A stretch of DNA of 64,000 nt from Candidatus Saccharicenans sp. (GTDB taxonomy: Bacteria; Acidobacteriota; Aminicenantia; Aminicenantales; Saccharicenantaceae), in NCBI GenBank assembly GCA_030018265.1, contig JASEFX010000004.1, positions 1-64,000 on the forward strand, in the 5' to 3' direction. Positions within the stretch are counted from its first letter, which is position 1; each line of letters opens with the position of its first letter. Shown here one piece after another: positions 36,443-45,586 of the stretch. A program made the position numbers and the translations under genes. The notes under the pieces were generated by a model, which worked only from the letters and a program-made list of their open reading frames with translations, was not told where the DNA came from and ran no database searches.

Positions 36443-37363
36443 ATGAAAGTAAACATTTACGAAGATTTTTTGAAGCTAAAAAGTCTTGATGAAATAAAGG
36501 CTTATTTTTTTGAAAGCCTGTTAAAAACAAATCATAGTTGTGAGTTCTTTGTAGATTGGAGAAAGATTCGCAATAGAGTTAAAAAGCTCAATATTGAGTT
36601 AAGTATACTAAATGCACTTATAAGAAATCAGAATTTTGATGATACCTTAAGGGAAATATTGAAAAAATATCCGAGTGTTCTTCCCTGTATTCCGCTACTT
36701 CTGGCTGTGCGAAAAAGGGAGATTAAAACAATTGATGATTTTTTTGCTGATGATAAAGATATCGTCATTTACGAGTTCAAAGAACGCCAGCTTTCAGACG
36801 AAGATATTGAGAATATTCTACGCTTTTTTGATAAGACAGGTTTGAAGAAATTTTTAATGGAGCTCGCAACCTTTAGCATACAAGATTATTTGTATGGGAT
36901 TGAAGTCGGAATCGATTCAAATGCCAGGAAGAACAGAAGTGGAAATGTTGCCGAAGAAATTGTTAAAAAGATAATTGAAAATAATTGTAAAGATTTAAAG
37001 GAAAAAATGACATTTATTTCGCAAAGAAAGTTCAAAGATCTTGCTGGAGTGGCTCAGAAAATTCCTAAAAACTTAGAAAACAGGCGGTTTGATTTTGTTG
37101 TGTTAAAATCAGACAAATCAATTAACATAGAAGTTAATTTTTATAATGAAGGTGGATCGAAGCCTCAGGAAATCGTTGACTCCTATATAAATAGAAATAA
37201 TGAGCTGAAAAGAGCAGGATGGGAATTTATCTGGATAACTGATGGGCCTGGCTGGAACAAAGGTAAAAATCAACTCGAAATAGCTTTCGACCTAATAGAT
37301 TATGTCTTGAACTTGAAAATGGCCAAAATCGGTTTATTAAAAAAAATTCTGGAGGAAATTTAA
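36443..37363 (+). CDS. DpnII/MboI-family type II restriction endonuclease
   Basis: FSIQDYLYGIEVGIDSNARKNRSGNVAEEIVKKII ... RRFDFVVLKSDKSINIEVNFYNEGGSKPQEIVDSY ... WIWITDG-type region (FIWITDGPGWNKGKNQLEIAFD), as in DpnII-type endonucleases; adjacent to a methyltransferase. Confidence 0.85.
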   Translation: MKVNIYEDFLKLKSLDEIKAYFFESLLKTNHSCEFFVDWRKIRNRVKKLNIELSILNALIRNQNFDDTLREILKKYPSVLPCIPLLLAVRKREIKTIDDFFADDKDIVIYEFKERQLSDEDIENILRFFDKTGLKKFLMELATFSIQDYLYGIEVGIDSNARKNRSGNVAEEIVKKIIENNCKDLKEKMTFISQRKFKDLAGVAQKIPKNLENRRFDFVVLKSDKSINIEVNFYNEGGSKPQEIVDSYINRNNELKRAGWEFIWITDGPGWNKGKNQLEIAFDLIDYVLNLKMAKIGLLKKILEEI

Positions 37364-37369
37364 TTTAAG

Positions 37370-38938
37370 ATGAAAGAAATACGTGAACTTTCAGAAGAAG
37401 AATTAATGAGAGCCATCCTTAAAGACAAAGAAATGGGTCTGCCTGATAATGAAATTGGAAAAAAATATGGAGTTTCCTATAAATATATCGAAAAAATCAT
37501 AACCCGTCTGAAGGGTGTTAATGTAAGTAGCGTAAATAAGAGAAAAAAAATCAAATTCTTAGAACCACCTAATTTTAATCTTGAAGAAACATCCGTATGG
37601 AGCTTCAAGCAGAGAGGAAATTGGGCTACACATAGCGGAGAATACAGAGGAAATTTTTCTCCTTATATCCCAAGAAATATAATTTTACGATATTCCAGAC
37701 CGGGAGAAATGGTTCTGGATATGTTTTGCGGCGGGGGAACTACTGCCATAGAGTGCAAGCTATTGGGAAGACGCTGTATAGCTTCTGATATAAATGAAAA
37801 GGCGATAGAATTGGCGAGAGAAAACCTGGCTTTTAATTTTAAGCCGTTACAGTTTCCTGATTCTCCTTTTAGAGAGATTTTTGAACCAGAATTGTATGTT
37901 AAAGATGCAAGAGATCTGTCCTGGATTGAGGATGAATCAATTGATTTAATATGCACTCATCCGCCTTATGCGAATATCATTCAATACACAGACAACGCAG
38001 AGGAGGACCTTTCTTTTCTTGATATAGAAGAATTTTTGCGTGAGATGCAAAAAGTAGCTAAGGAAAGTTTTCGAGTGTTGAAACCAGGTAGGCAATGCGC
38101 TTTATTGATAGGAGATACGAGAAGAAGAAAGCATGTGATCCCGCTTGGTTTTTTATTAATAGATGTTTATCTTAAAGCGGGGTTCAAATTAAGAGAATTG
38201 ATAATAAAAAGGCAGCATAATTGTAAAACGACAGGTTTCTGGTATGACAAAAGTATAAGAAATAATTTTTTACTCCTTGCCCATGAATATCTCCCTGTGT
38301 TTGAAAAACCAATTAAAGAGAAGCGAATTGGTCAGGTTTCTAATAAAAAGAGTTCTCTAAATTTTTTTAGAGCTAAAATAACGGAGAAAGATATAAAACA
38401 GCCTCTGGAAACTACGACTGTATGGATTTTCCCTGAAAATAAAAGAAATACATTGTTGTCATACAATCTTATTAAGAGGTACGCGTCAGAAGATAGTTAC
38501 ATAAAAATTTTGATAGATAAAAAACTAACATTTAAAAAAGCAAACCTGGAAAGATTAAAAAGAGCCCCCTATCAACTCATCTGGATTGATTCCAAAGCTT
38601 GTGAGGAGGAGATTGGATTTGATGAAAATGAATATCTGGATTTAATGTTGAAAATAGTGAAAGAAGCTATGGATATTCTTCGAGATAAAGGTTATCTTGC
38701 CATAGGCACAAAAGATGTAAGAGAGAATGGCATTATCGTTCCTTTTGCTAAATTAATAACTGAAAAATTATCAGAAATTAAAACGCTATGGCTTAAAGAA
38801 ATAGTTATAATTACCTCAAATGATGAAAAGCAATTAGATAAGGCTGGGTATGACAGGTTTAATATGTCTAATATAAATCCATTCTTGAAAATTGTTCACA
38901 GTTACTTATTGATATATGAAAAAGTAAAGAATTTATAA
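37370..38938 (+). CDS. Site-specific DNA methyltransferase with N-terminal HTH and duplicated/degenerate C-terminal methyltransferase domain
   Basis: MVLDMFCGGGTTAIECKLLGRRCIASDINEKAIELA (SAM motif I region) and DLICTHPPYANIIQYT (catalytic motif IV variant); HTH-like GLPDNEIGKKYGVSYKYIEKIITRLKG. Confidence 0.88.
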   Translation: MKEIRELSEEELMRAILKDKEMGLPDNEIGKKYGVSYKYIEKIITRLKGVNVSSVNKRKKIKFLEPPNFNLEETSVWSFKQRGNWATHSGEYRGNFSPYIPRNIILRYSRPGEMVLDMFCGGGTTAIECKLLGRRCIASDINEKAIELARENLAFNFKPLQFPDSPFREIFEPELYVKDARDLSWIEDESIDLICTHPPYANIIQYTDNAEEDLSFLDIEEFLREMQKVAKESFRVLKPGRQCALLIGDTRRRKHVIPLGFLLIDVYLKAGFKLRELIIKRQHNCKTTGFWYDKSIRNNFLLLAHEYLPVFEKPIKEKRIGQVSNKKSSLNFFRAKITEKDIKQPLETTTVWIFPENKRNTLLSYNLIKRYASEDSYIKILIDKKLTFKKANLERLKRAPYQLIWIDSKACEEEIGFDENEYLDLMLKIVKEAMDILRDKGYLAIGTKDVRENGIIVPFAKLITEKLSEIKTLWLKEIVIITSNDEKQLDKAGYDRFNMSNINPFLKIVHSYLLIYEKVKNL

Positions 38939-38946
38939 AATCTTTT

Positions 38947-40482
38947 TTACGTGCTTATTTTTAAAAGCAGGCGGGAGGTCAGTTCTCCGGTTCTCAAGGA
39001 AGTGGGAAAACCGCCCATAAAAAGTTCGCTGACGGCATAAATCCCGACCATGAATAAATTCATCACCGGGGTTTCTATCAGCACTTTTCGGCCAGAAGCT
39101 CGAGTATGTTCGGAGCTCCAGCTCCAGCCGGCTATTGAGCCGCGGTATCTATGTCCCCAGTCCTGATAGGTCAGCGGGGTGGCCACATCCATCAGTTCCA
39201 CTGCCTGGCTCAGTCCGGGTATGATCCGCTCTGCTATTCTGACAAGTTTTAGAGCCAGGTGTTTCTTGCAGGCTATGTAATCAGTTGTTCTTTTCTTCTC
39301 GCCTGTTCTGAACTTAGCAAATCGTTCGTAATTCATTCCCAGCCTGAGAATCAAGCTAACTTTTCCCCCGGGGGCATGAGAAGGTTCATTGTCTGTCCAG
39401 CGACAGATTTCCATTTCACCGCTGGCGAGTTCAGGAAACTCGTCGAGATTTTCTGCCGGCTCAAGTGCGAATGGAGAAAAGAAAAGATGAGTGGCTTTCA
39501 TCCGACTGAAGTCGCAACCCTGAGGGTCAATCCCGAGATAAACGCAGAGCTCGGAACCGGTGTAGGGGATTTCCTCGATCATTCTGAAAAAGCCGGCCTC
39601 GAGGGCAGATTCTTCCACCAGCTGGAGAAACGTTGTTTTATAATCAGCATTGGAGACGACAGCCTCTGAATTGACTATAGTTCCGTCTTCCAGCAGAATT
39701 CCTGTAGCCTTTCGCTTTTCAACCAGTATTCTTTTAACCCCGGTGCCGGGGCGATATTCTCCGCCTTCTTTTTTGAATAATTCCAGCAGTGCGTCACAAA
39801 TTCCATGTATTCCCGGTTCCGGATACCAGATTCCCACTTTTGACATTATGTTCCACATGGTGGTTAGAGTGAGGAAAGACATTACCGGCTCGCCCGAACC
39901 CATGGAGCCGAGGAAATTGATCAGCTTCCTGTCCTTAAAATATTTGCGCAGAAGGTCCCGGGCAGGAATTTTTGATAGGTTAAGAAGCTCTGCGGTCCTG
40001 GTTTTTGTTTTTCCTGTGTCGGATAGATTTTCCCGGGATTTTTCCATTCTTTCCGGCAGATAATCCGGGCACCACAGATAGGCTTCATGAACCAGCTCCA
40101 TCACCCGCTCGAGTTCCAGAAAGAATTCTCTCAGACCTGATTTTTCTCCCGGAAAAATCCTCTCAAGTTCCTCTTTTAATACATCCGGCGGAGATGAAAA
40201 AACCAGGTCCATTCCCGGAACTACCAGCTGAAAACTATTTCTTTTGAATTTTAGTCCTTCTCTGACTCCAAGATGGTTGAGTAAACCACTTACGTATTGC
40301 GGATAGCTGAAAGAAAGAGGCCCCATCGGAAACCGATAACCGTCCCGCTGGAAGATGTAGCTGGTTCCCCCGGGGTGCCGGTCTTTTTCCAGAATGAGAA
40401 CCCTTGCTCCATGCTTTGCCAGAAGTGCGCCACAGGCCAGTCCTCCCGGTCCGGCTCCGACGATGATGACGTCATATCGCAT
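38947..40482 (-). CDS. Phytoene desaturase/carotenoid isomerase-like FAD-dependent oxidoreductase
   Basis: DVIIVGAGPGGLACGALLAKHGARVLILEKDRHPGGTSYIFQRDGYRF; C-terminal SWSSEHTRASGRKVLIETPVMNLFMVGIYAVSELFMGG. Confidence 0.88.
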   Translation of the reverse strand: MRYDVIIVGAGPGGLACGALLAKHGARVLILEKDRHPGGTSYIFQRDGYRFPMGPLSFSYPQYVSGLLNHLGVREGLKFKRNSFQLVVPGMDLVFSSPPDVLKEELERIFPGEKSGLREFFLELERVMELVHEAYLWCPDYLPERMEKSRENLSDTGKTKTRTAELLNLSKIPARDLLRKYFKDRKLINFLGSMGSGEPVMSFLTLTTMWNIMSKVGIWYPEPGIHGICDALLELFKKEGGEYRPGTGVKRILVEKRKATGILLEDGTIVNSEAVVSNADYKTTFLQLVEESALEAGFFRMIEEIPYTGSELCVYLGIDPQGCDFSRMKATHLFFSPFALEPAENLDEFPELASGEMEICRWTDNEPSHAPGGKVSLILRLGMNYERFAKFRTGEKKRTTDYIACKKHLALKLVRIAERIIPGLSQAVELMDVATPLTYQDWGHRYRGSIAGWSWSSEHTRASGRKVLIETPVMNLFMVGIYAVSELFMGGFPTSLRTGELTSRLLLKIST

Positions 40483-40567
40483 TTAAGTCATCCCAGTTAG
40501 GGCAGAAGAAAGGTTGGACAGGCTAAACTTTCCGTATTCCTGTTTTGAATCATCTTAAATTACCATA

Positions 40568-43500
40568 CTATTTAATTTCCCTGATGTAGATGTTTTTGAA
40601 ATAAAGGGGGGTGTTGTGTGCCTGAAGTTCAATCGGTCCGCAGCGATAGATGGTTTTATCCCGCTCCCAGTAGTTTTCCATGACCACATCGTCCACCACC
40701 AGTTCTCCGTTCAGGTAAACCGTCACCCGCTCGCCCACCATTTTTATGTAGAAAGTATTCCACAGGCCCACCGGATTATCCGCTCGCTTCAACGGTTTGT
40801 TCGGGTTTTTCTGGTTGTTGTAGAGTCCGCCCGAACCCTCCGGCCACTGCGCCGGGTCCCAGATCTGAACCTGAGGAGAACCTCGCAGGTAGATGCCGCT
40901 GTCGCCCCCAGGCTCGATCTTCCAGTCGACCCATAGTTCAAAATCGCAGTAATCTTTCTCCGTGCAAAGATTATGACCCTGTCCGTCAAAGACCAGCACT
41001 CCATCCACCACCTTCCAGTGCCGGCGCATCTTTTCATCTGCTTTTAGCTGTGCCGCCTTGAGCTCTTCCGGACTCATTTTTGCTCGCTGCACCGGGTCTC
41101 CAACGAGTCCCTTCCAGCCAAAAAGGTCTTTTCGGTTGAAAAGCGGCTGATATCCCTCCTCCTGGAGAAGGCGGTCAAGGTACATTTCGGTTTCTTCAAT
41201 CTCGAGTTCATCCTGAACGAAAGACAGAGCTTTCTTCAGGAGCATCACCGTTTCGAAACCGCTCAGCCCTTCCTCGCCAGCCAGCGGTCTGGACATCCGG
41301 CAGGCCAGCAGAGCTGCTCGCGGGCGAAAGTTTTCCTCTTCCAGAAAGCTTACAACTTCTTTCAGAGCTCTGACCTCACGAACGCTGGCCCAGGCCTGGA
41401 GCAGGAAATTTTTCTCGTCAGGGTAGACGGCCAGAGGTTTTATTTCATCCAGTATTTTTAGTTTAGCTTCTTTTCTCGCAGCCGGGTCTTTTATGAGTCG
41501 GGCTATGGCCTGAAAAGCCAGATAACGGTGGCTGCGGTTCTGGCTGGTTTTTATAAAATTGGCCAGATGGCTCGCGGCCTCAAAATCCGGCCAGTTACTG
41601 AGAGCGGCCAGCGCGGCTGCCTTAATCTCGGGGTTTTTATCACTGATGAATTCCACCACCCGACCGAGACTCTCCGGACCCGCAGCCAGAGGGAGCAGCT
41701 TTATCAGCTCGGCTCGCTGTCTCCCCAATCGGCGGTAGATTGAATCAAGCAGCACGCGCTCTCGCTGAGCGAGGTCTTCTATTTGATTTAAGGCGCGGCC
41801 GATGGCTTTCTGATAACCGGCGGAAATAGAGGGGTCTTCTGATGAAAGGTAAGTTTCAAGCAGCCAGTTCAGGTCCGCGGGCGAGACCACCTGAGCCAGC
41901 GCCTCAACACCTGCTTTCTTTAAGGCTGGATCCGGCTGGTTCGCTGCTTCCAGAACGAATTTTTTCCAGGCTGGCTGAATGATATCCTGAAGGTTCTCAA
42001 GGACAACAATCTTTGCCCCGTCGCTCAACCGGGGAAAAAATAGGAGAAGCTGTTCGGTGTAACGGTCGGCCGGAAGCGTCCGCATAAGATTGATTATCAG
42101 CCGGGCTTCTTCTCCGGAATTATCAATCATTGGAAGAAGAAGGCCGACCGCTTCTTCTTTTTTCGCTCTAAAATAAGCTTTAATCGCAGCCAGCCTGACC
42201 TGAAGAGAGTCGTCCGTAAGAAAGCGCTCCAGCGTTTCAGACTTTATAAGCTGCGATTCGTCGAGAAACTCAATCACCGCCGCTCTGCTTTCAGGTGATA
42301 ATTCCTCGAGTTTCTCCACCAGCGCCTGAGTCAGGCCGGAAAATCTGTATTTTCCGGCGAGAGACAGAGCCTGAGCCCTGTAAGCCGGCTGCTCGCTCGA
42401 TATGGCTTTCAGGATTTGAGGAAAAGCTTTTTCCGCTGAGGTTTCAGCCAGAAGCTCAAGCGCCTGGCAGCGGAGAGTCTCTTCACCCGGAGCACTGAGA
42501 ATTTCGACCGCTTTTTCGGCTACAGACGCAGCTTTCTCTTTATGTCCATTTTCTGCCAGCCTGCGGGCGAATTTCAGGTAGAGAAAGATGGCTTCGAGGC
42601 GATCTTTCTGGCTGGAAAGTGCCGGTATCGAAGCCAGCAGCAACTCAGAAGAAGGGTCGCCGATTTCCGCCAGAGCCAGCCGGCCTGATTGTCTGATCCG
42701 ATCACGTGAGGACACGGCCAGCCGATGCAGCTCGCTGACTGCCCGCCGGCTTCGCAGATGGCCGAGAGCCTGGATTAACCGGGCGGCTGCTTCTTCAGAA
42801 ATAGATTCAATCTTTTTAAGATTGGCCAGAAGCGTTTCCTCAAGCTCGGGATCTTTAACCCTCAACATGGCTTTAAGAGCCGGTGTGGCCAGCGCCGGGT
42901 TCTCAAGATGGCCGGCCAGACTCTTAAGGTGTTTTTTCCCGACGACGTATTGAACTTCTTCCAGCAAAAATTTTTTTACTTCGTCATCTATCTCTATTAA
43001 AGTAAGAGCAAGCAGGTCGTCTGCCAGCCTTTCGCGGAATGTCTCATCTCCGGCACGTCCAGCCTGAGTAACCAGTCCGTCAATCGCGTAACGGACCAGG
43101 CTGTCGTCTGCCTGACCGGGCGCGGTTAGCCGTCGGCCGAGTTCGTAAACCACGGATGAGCCGGCACGAAGCATTTCAGAAAAGATTTTTTCCGCTTCCT
43201 GCTGGTTGACTGCCGGAAGCTGTCGCAGCCATTCGTCAACCTGATTCCTGAGGCTATCAGAAACAGCTGCGGGCTGAGGGCGAGAAACTGCAGGCGAGGG
43301 AGTGACCTGAGGTTGATAACAGGCCTGGAAGAAAGAGAGGGACACAAGCGCGGTCAGGGCAAGGGTGAGAAGGTGGGATAGGTTAAGCAGATTGACAGGT
43401 CGGGAGGGGGAACTTTTCTTCAATGCGGAAGTGTAAGTGGCCGGATGTAAAGTTTTCAGAAGATTGATTTTCTTCCGCCGCAGGAATTCCCCGACCCGGC

Positions 43501-43738
43501 ATTTTCGCCGCAAGCTTGATTTCAAAAAGAAAATCGAGCCGGTTTTCTGAGTGCCTGATAAAGTCAGTTTATTTTTTTCCATTTTTTTGCTCTTGGCCTT
43601 TTTTCTTTCATGTCCTGAGAGAGCGCTGCCTGCCGCGCTGGAATGTCGGATTAGATTCGAAACCGAAAGGAAAAGGTTGTCGGTGACAGAGCTCCCTTTA
43701 ATGAGATTCTTGCCTCCGGTCTTTCCTGTTCTTTTCAT
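40568..43738 (-). CDS. HEAT-repeat lipoprotein fused to C-terminal DUF1080 domain (start likely internal)
   Basis: Lipobox-like LTALVSLSFFQACYQP about 120 aa into the ORF; long HEAT array; C-terminal LFNRKDLFGWKGLVGDP...HWKVVDGVLVFDGQGHNLCTEKDYCDFELWVDWKIEPGGDSGIYLRGSPQVQIWDPAQ (DUF1080). Confidence 0.88.
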   Translation of the reverse strand: MKRTGKTGGKNLIKGSSVTDNLFLSVSNLIRHSSAAGSALSGHERKKAKSKKMEKNKLTLSGTQKTGSIFFLKSSLRRKCRVGEFLRRKKINLLKTLHPATYTSALKKSSPSRPVNLLNLSHLLTLALTALVSLSFFQACYQPQVTPSPAVSRPQPAAVSDSLRNQVDEWLRQLPAVNQQEAEKIFSEMLRAGSSVVYELGRRLTAPGQADDSLVRYAIDGLVTQAGRAGDETFRERLADDLLALTLIEIDDEVKKFLLEEVQYVVGKKHLKSLAGHLENPALATPALKAMLRVKDPELEETLLANLKKIESISEEAAARLIQALGHLRSRRAVSELHRLAVSSRDRIRQSGRLALAEIGDPSSELLLASIPALSSQKDRLEAIFLYLKFARRLAENGHKEKAASVAEKAVEILSAPGEETLRCQALELLAETSAEKAFPQILKAISSEQPAYRAQALSLAGKYRFSGLTQALVEKLEELSPESRAAVIEFLDESQLIKSETLERFLTDDSLQVRLAAIKAYFRAKKEEAVGLLLPMIDNSGEEARLIINLMRTLPADRYTEQLLLFFPRLSDGAKIVVLENLQDIIQPAWKKFVLEAANQPDPALKKAGVEALAQVVSPADLNWLLETYLSSEDPSISAGYQKAIGRALNQIEDLAQRERVLLDSIYRRLGRQRAELIKLLPLAAGPESLGRVVEFISDKNPEIKAAALAALSNWPDFEAASHLANFIKTSQNRSHRYLAFQAIARLIKDPAARKEAKLKILDEIKPLAVYPDEKNFLLQAWASVREVRALKEVVSFLEEENFRPRAALLACRMSRPLAGEEGLSGFETVMLLKKALSFVQDELEIEETEMYLDRLLQEEGYQPLFNRKDLFGWKGLVGDPVQRAKMSPEELKAAQLKADEKMRRHWKVVDGVLVFDGQGHNLCTEKDYCDFELWVDWKIEPGGDSGIYLRGSPQVQIWDPAQWPEGSGGLYNNQKNPNKPLKRADNPVGLWNTFYIKMVGERVTVYLNGELVVDDVVMENYWERDKTIYRCGPIELQAHNTPLYFKNIYIREIK

Positions 43739-43776
43739 TAATTTATCATCCTGTCCTTTAACTCTGCGGAGAGCTT

Positions 43777-45048
43777 TCAGACCGATTCCAGCAGCTCGTT
43801 CCAGGGACTGCGCATCGGTTCGTTGATCAGCAAATTGGCCTGCTCGTCTCCGATGAAAACCTGGCGCTCGGGGTCAAATCGCAGGTTTCGTCCGAGTCTG
43901 ACCGCGATTTTCGCCAGATTCACCAGGGTGCAGGAGCGATGGCCGTTTTCTTCGTTGAGGGCGAAACGCCGCCGTTCTCGCACGGCCTGATGGAAATCAG
44001 TCACTTGAGGCTCCGGGTCCGGCAGAGTTTTGAGTTTTTCCGTAAGGCCCGGAATCGTGCTCCTGAGGCCGGGATAGAGCCTGCCCTCCGGTCCCTCGAT
44101 AAACGGCACGTCGTTTCTCTGGTTTTCTCCGTCGAGGATTATTTCGCAACCGTCAGCATAGCGCAGTACGATTTTTCTCCAGCGGCCGCAGGCATCCGGA
44201 TGTTGCTGCGGAGCGTCGACTTCGATTTCCACCGGGCTGGTGTGATCCTTCTCCAGAATGTATTGAACGGGGTCAAGGTAGTGCATGCCCATATCGCCAA
44301 GGCCTCCGCCGTCATAGTCCCAGTAGCCGCGAAAGGTCACGTGCACCCGGTGCGGATGGTATGGTTTGTGTGGGGCCGGGCCGAGCCAGAAATCGTAATC
44401 GAGTTCAGTCGGAACAGGTTGCGGCGGCAGGTAGGTTTTTCCCTGCCAGTAAAATTTCCAGTCGAAACCGGTGGCCCCGCTGATCGTGACCTTCAGAGGC
44501 CAGCCGAGAAGACGGTTCTGGACGATTTTTTTGATCGGTTTTACCGGCGTGCCAGAGCCGTAAAAGGTACCTTCAAACCTGAACCAGGTGTTCACTCTGA
44601 AAATCCGGCCGTAACGCCGGACGGCTTCCACCACCTTCTGCCCTTCGCCGATCGTCCGGGTCATCGGCTTTTCGCACCAGATGTCCTTGCCGGCCTTAGC
44701 CGCGGCGATGGCCATCAAAGCGTGCCAGTGTGGCGGGGTGACGATGTGAACGATGTCGATATCCGGCCGGGCAAGAACCTCGCGGAAGTCGTGGTAACCC
44801 TTAACTCCGGGACCGGCCAGCTCGAGCGCTTCCTGCAGGTGGTTGCGGTCGACGTCGCAGACGGCCAGAAGACGTCCTGGATAGCGGAAGTGAGCCCTGC
44901 CCATTCCTCCAACGCCGATGATGGCTTTAGTCAATTCGTCGCTCGGAGGAAGGTAACCCTGACCACCCAGCACACGGCGGGGAACTATCATCAATCCGCA
45001 GGCTGCGGCCAGCCCTGTTTTGAGAAAACTTCTTCTGGAAATCGTCAT
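43777..45048 (-). CDS. Gfo/Idh/MocA family oxidoreductase with Tat signal
   Basis: SRRSFLKTGLAAACGLMIVPRRVLGG; AIIGVGGMGRAHFR; HIVTPPHWHALMAIAAAKAGKDIWCEKPMTRTIGEGQKVVEA. Confidence 0.94.
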   Translation of the reverse strand: MTISRRSFLKTGLAAACGLMIVPRRVLGGQGYLPPSDELTKAIIGVGGMGRAHFRYPGRLLAVCDVDRNHLQEALELAGPGVKGYHDFREVLARPDIDIVHIVTPPHWHALMAIAAAKAGKDIWCEKPMTRTIGEGQKVVEAVRRYGRIFRVNTWFRFEGTFYGSGTPVKPIKKIVQNRLLGWPLKVTISGATGFDWKFYWQGKTYLPPQPVPTELDYDFWLGPAPHKPYHPHRVHVTFRGYWDYDGGGLGDMGMHYLDPVQYILEKDHTSPVEIEVDAPQQHPDACGRWRKIVLRYADGCEIILDGENQRNDVPFIEGPEGRLYPGLRSTIPGLTEKLKTLPDPEPQVTDFHQAVRERRRFALNEENGHRSCTLVNLAKIAVRLGRNLRFDPERQVFIGDEQANLLINEPMRSPWNELLESV

Positions 45049-45274
45049 CTTCTTCTTGAGAAATATCTTTTATCTTAATAATCGGAATTTATCAACCTGA
45101 AGGTAAATGAAAGTTTCTGTCTTTCAGGTTTTTCGATCCGGGAAAAGGTAGCGAGATGTCTCCGGGTTTTTTTCTGGTTTTAATTTTTCTTTCTTTATGG
45201 ATAAGATTGCTCTCAGCGAAACAATGGCGTCAATCATGATGTGAAAATTAAGTTAATCAAAAAGGAGGAAGACG

Positions 45275-45502
45275 ATGGAAAATAAAGCCTGCACCAATTG
45301 CGGGTTTGTCGGCAGACCGAAAAAGTACACCAGGGGAAGCCTCGTCCGGGAAATCATACTCTGGCTGCTGGCCGTCGTTCCGGGTATCTTCTATTCTGTC
45401 TGGCGGATTTCAACGCGTTATGAGGGATGTCCGGAATGCGGCGCTCCTCTTATGATTCCCGAAAATTCTCCGATCGCCCGAAAAATTCTCGGCGGCGATT
45501 GA
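45275..45502 (+). CDS. Small membrane protein with split zinc-ribbon (CxxC ... CxxC)
   Basis: ACTNCGFVG ... EIILWLLAVVPGIFYSVWRI ... GCPECGAPL; RBS aaaggagg before ATG. Confidence 0.7.
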   Translation: MENKACTNCGFVGRPKKYTRGSLVREIILWLLAVVPGIFYSVWRISTRYEGCPECGAPLMIPENSPIARKILGGD

Positions 45503-45586
45503 AGGCTTTTTCTGACAGTCTTTTTGCCTTGACTCGCCTGACGCCGATTGATTAAGCTCTAAGCAGAAAACAAAGGAGAGTTACCG

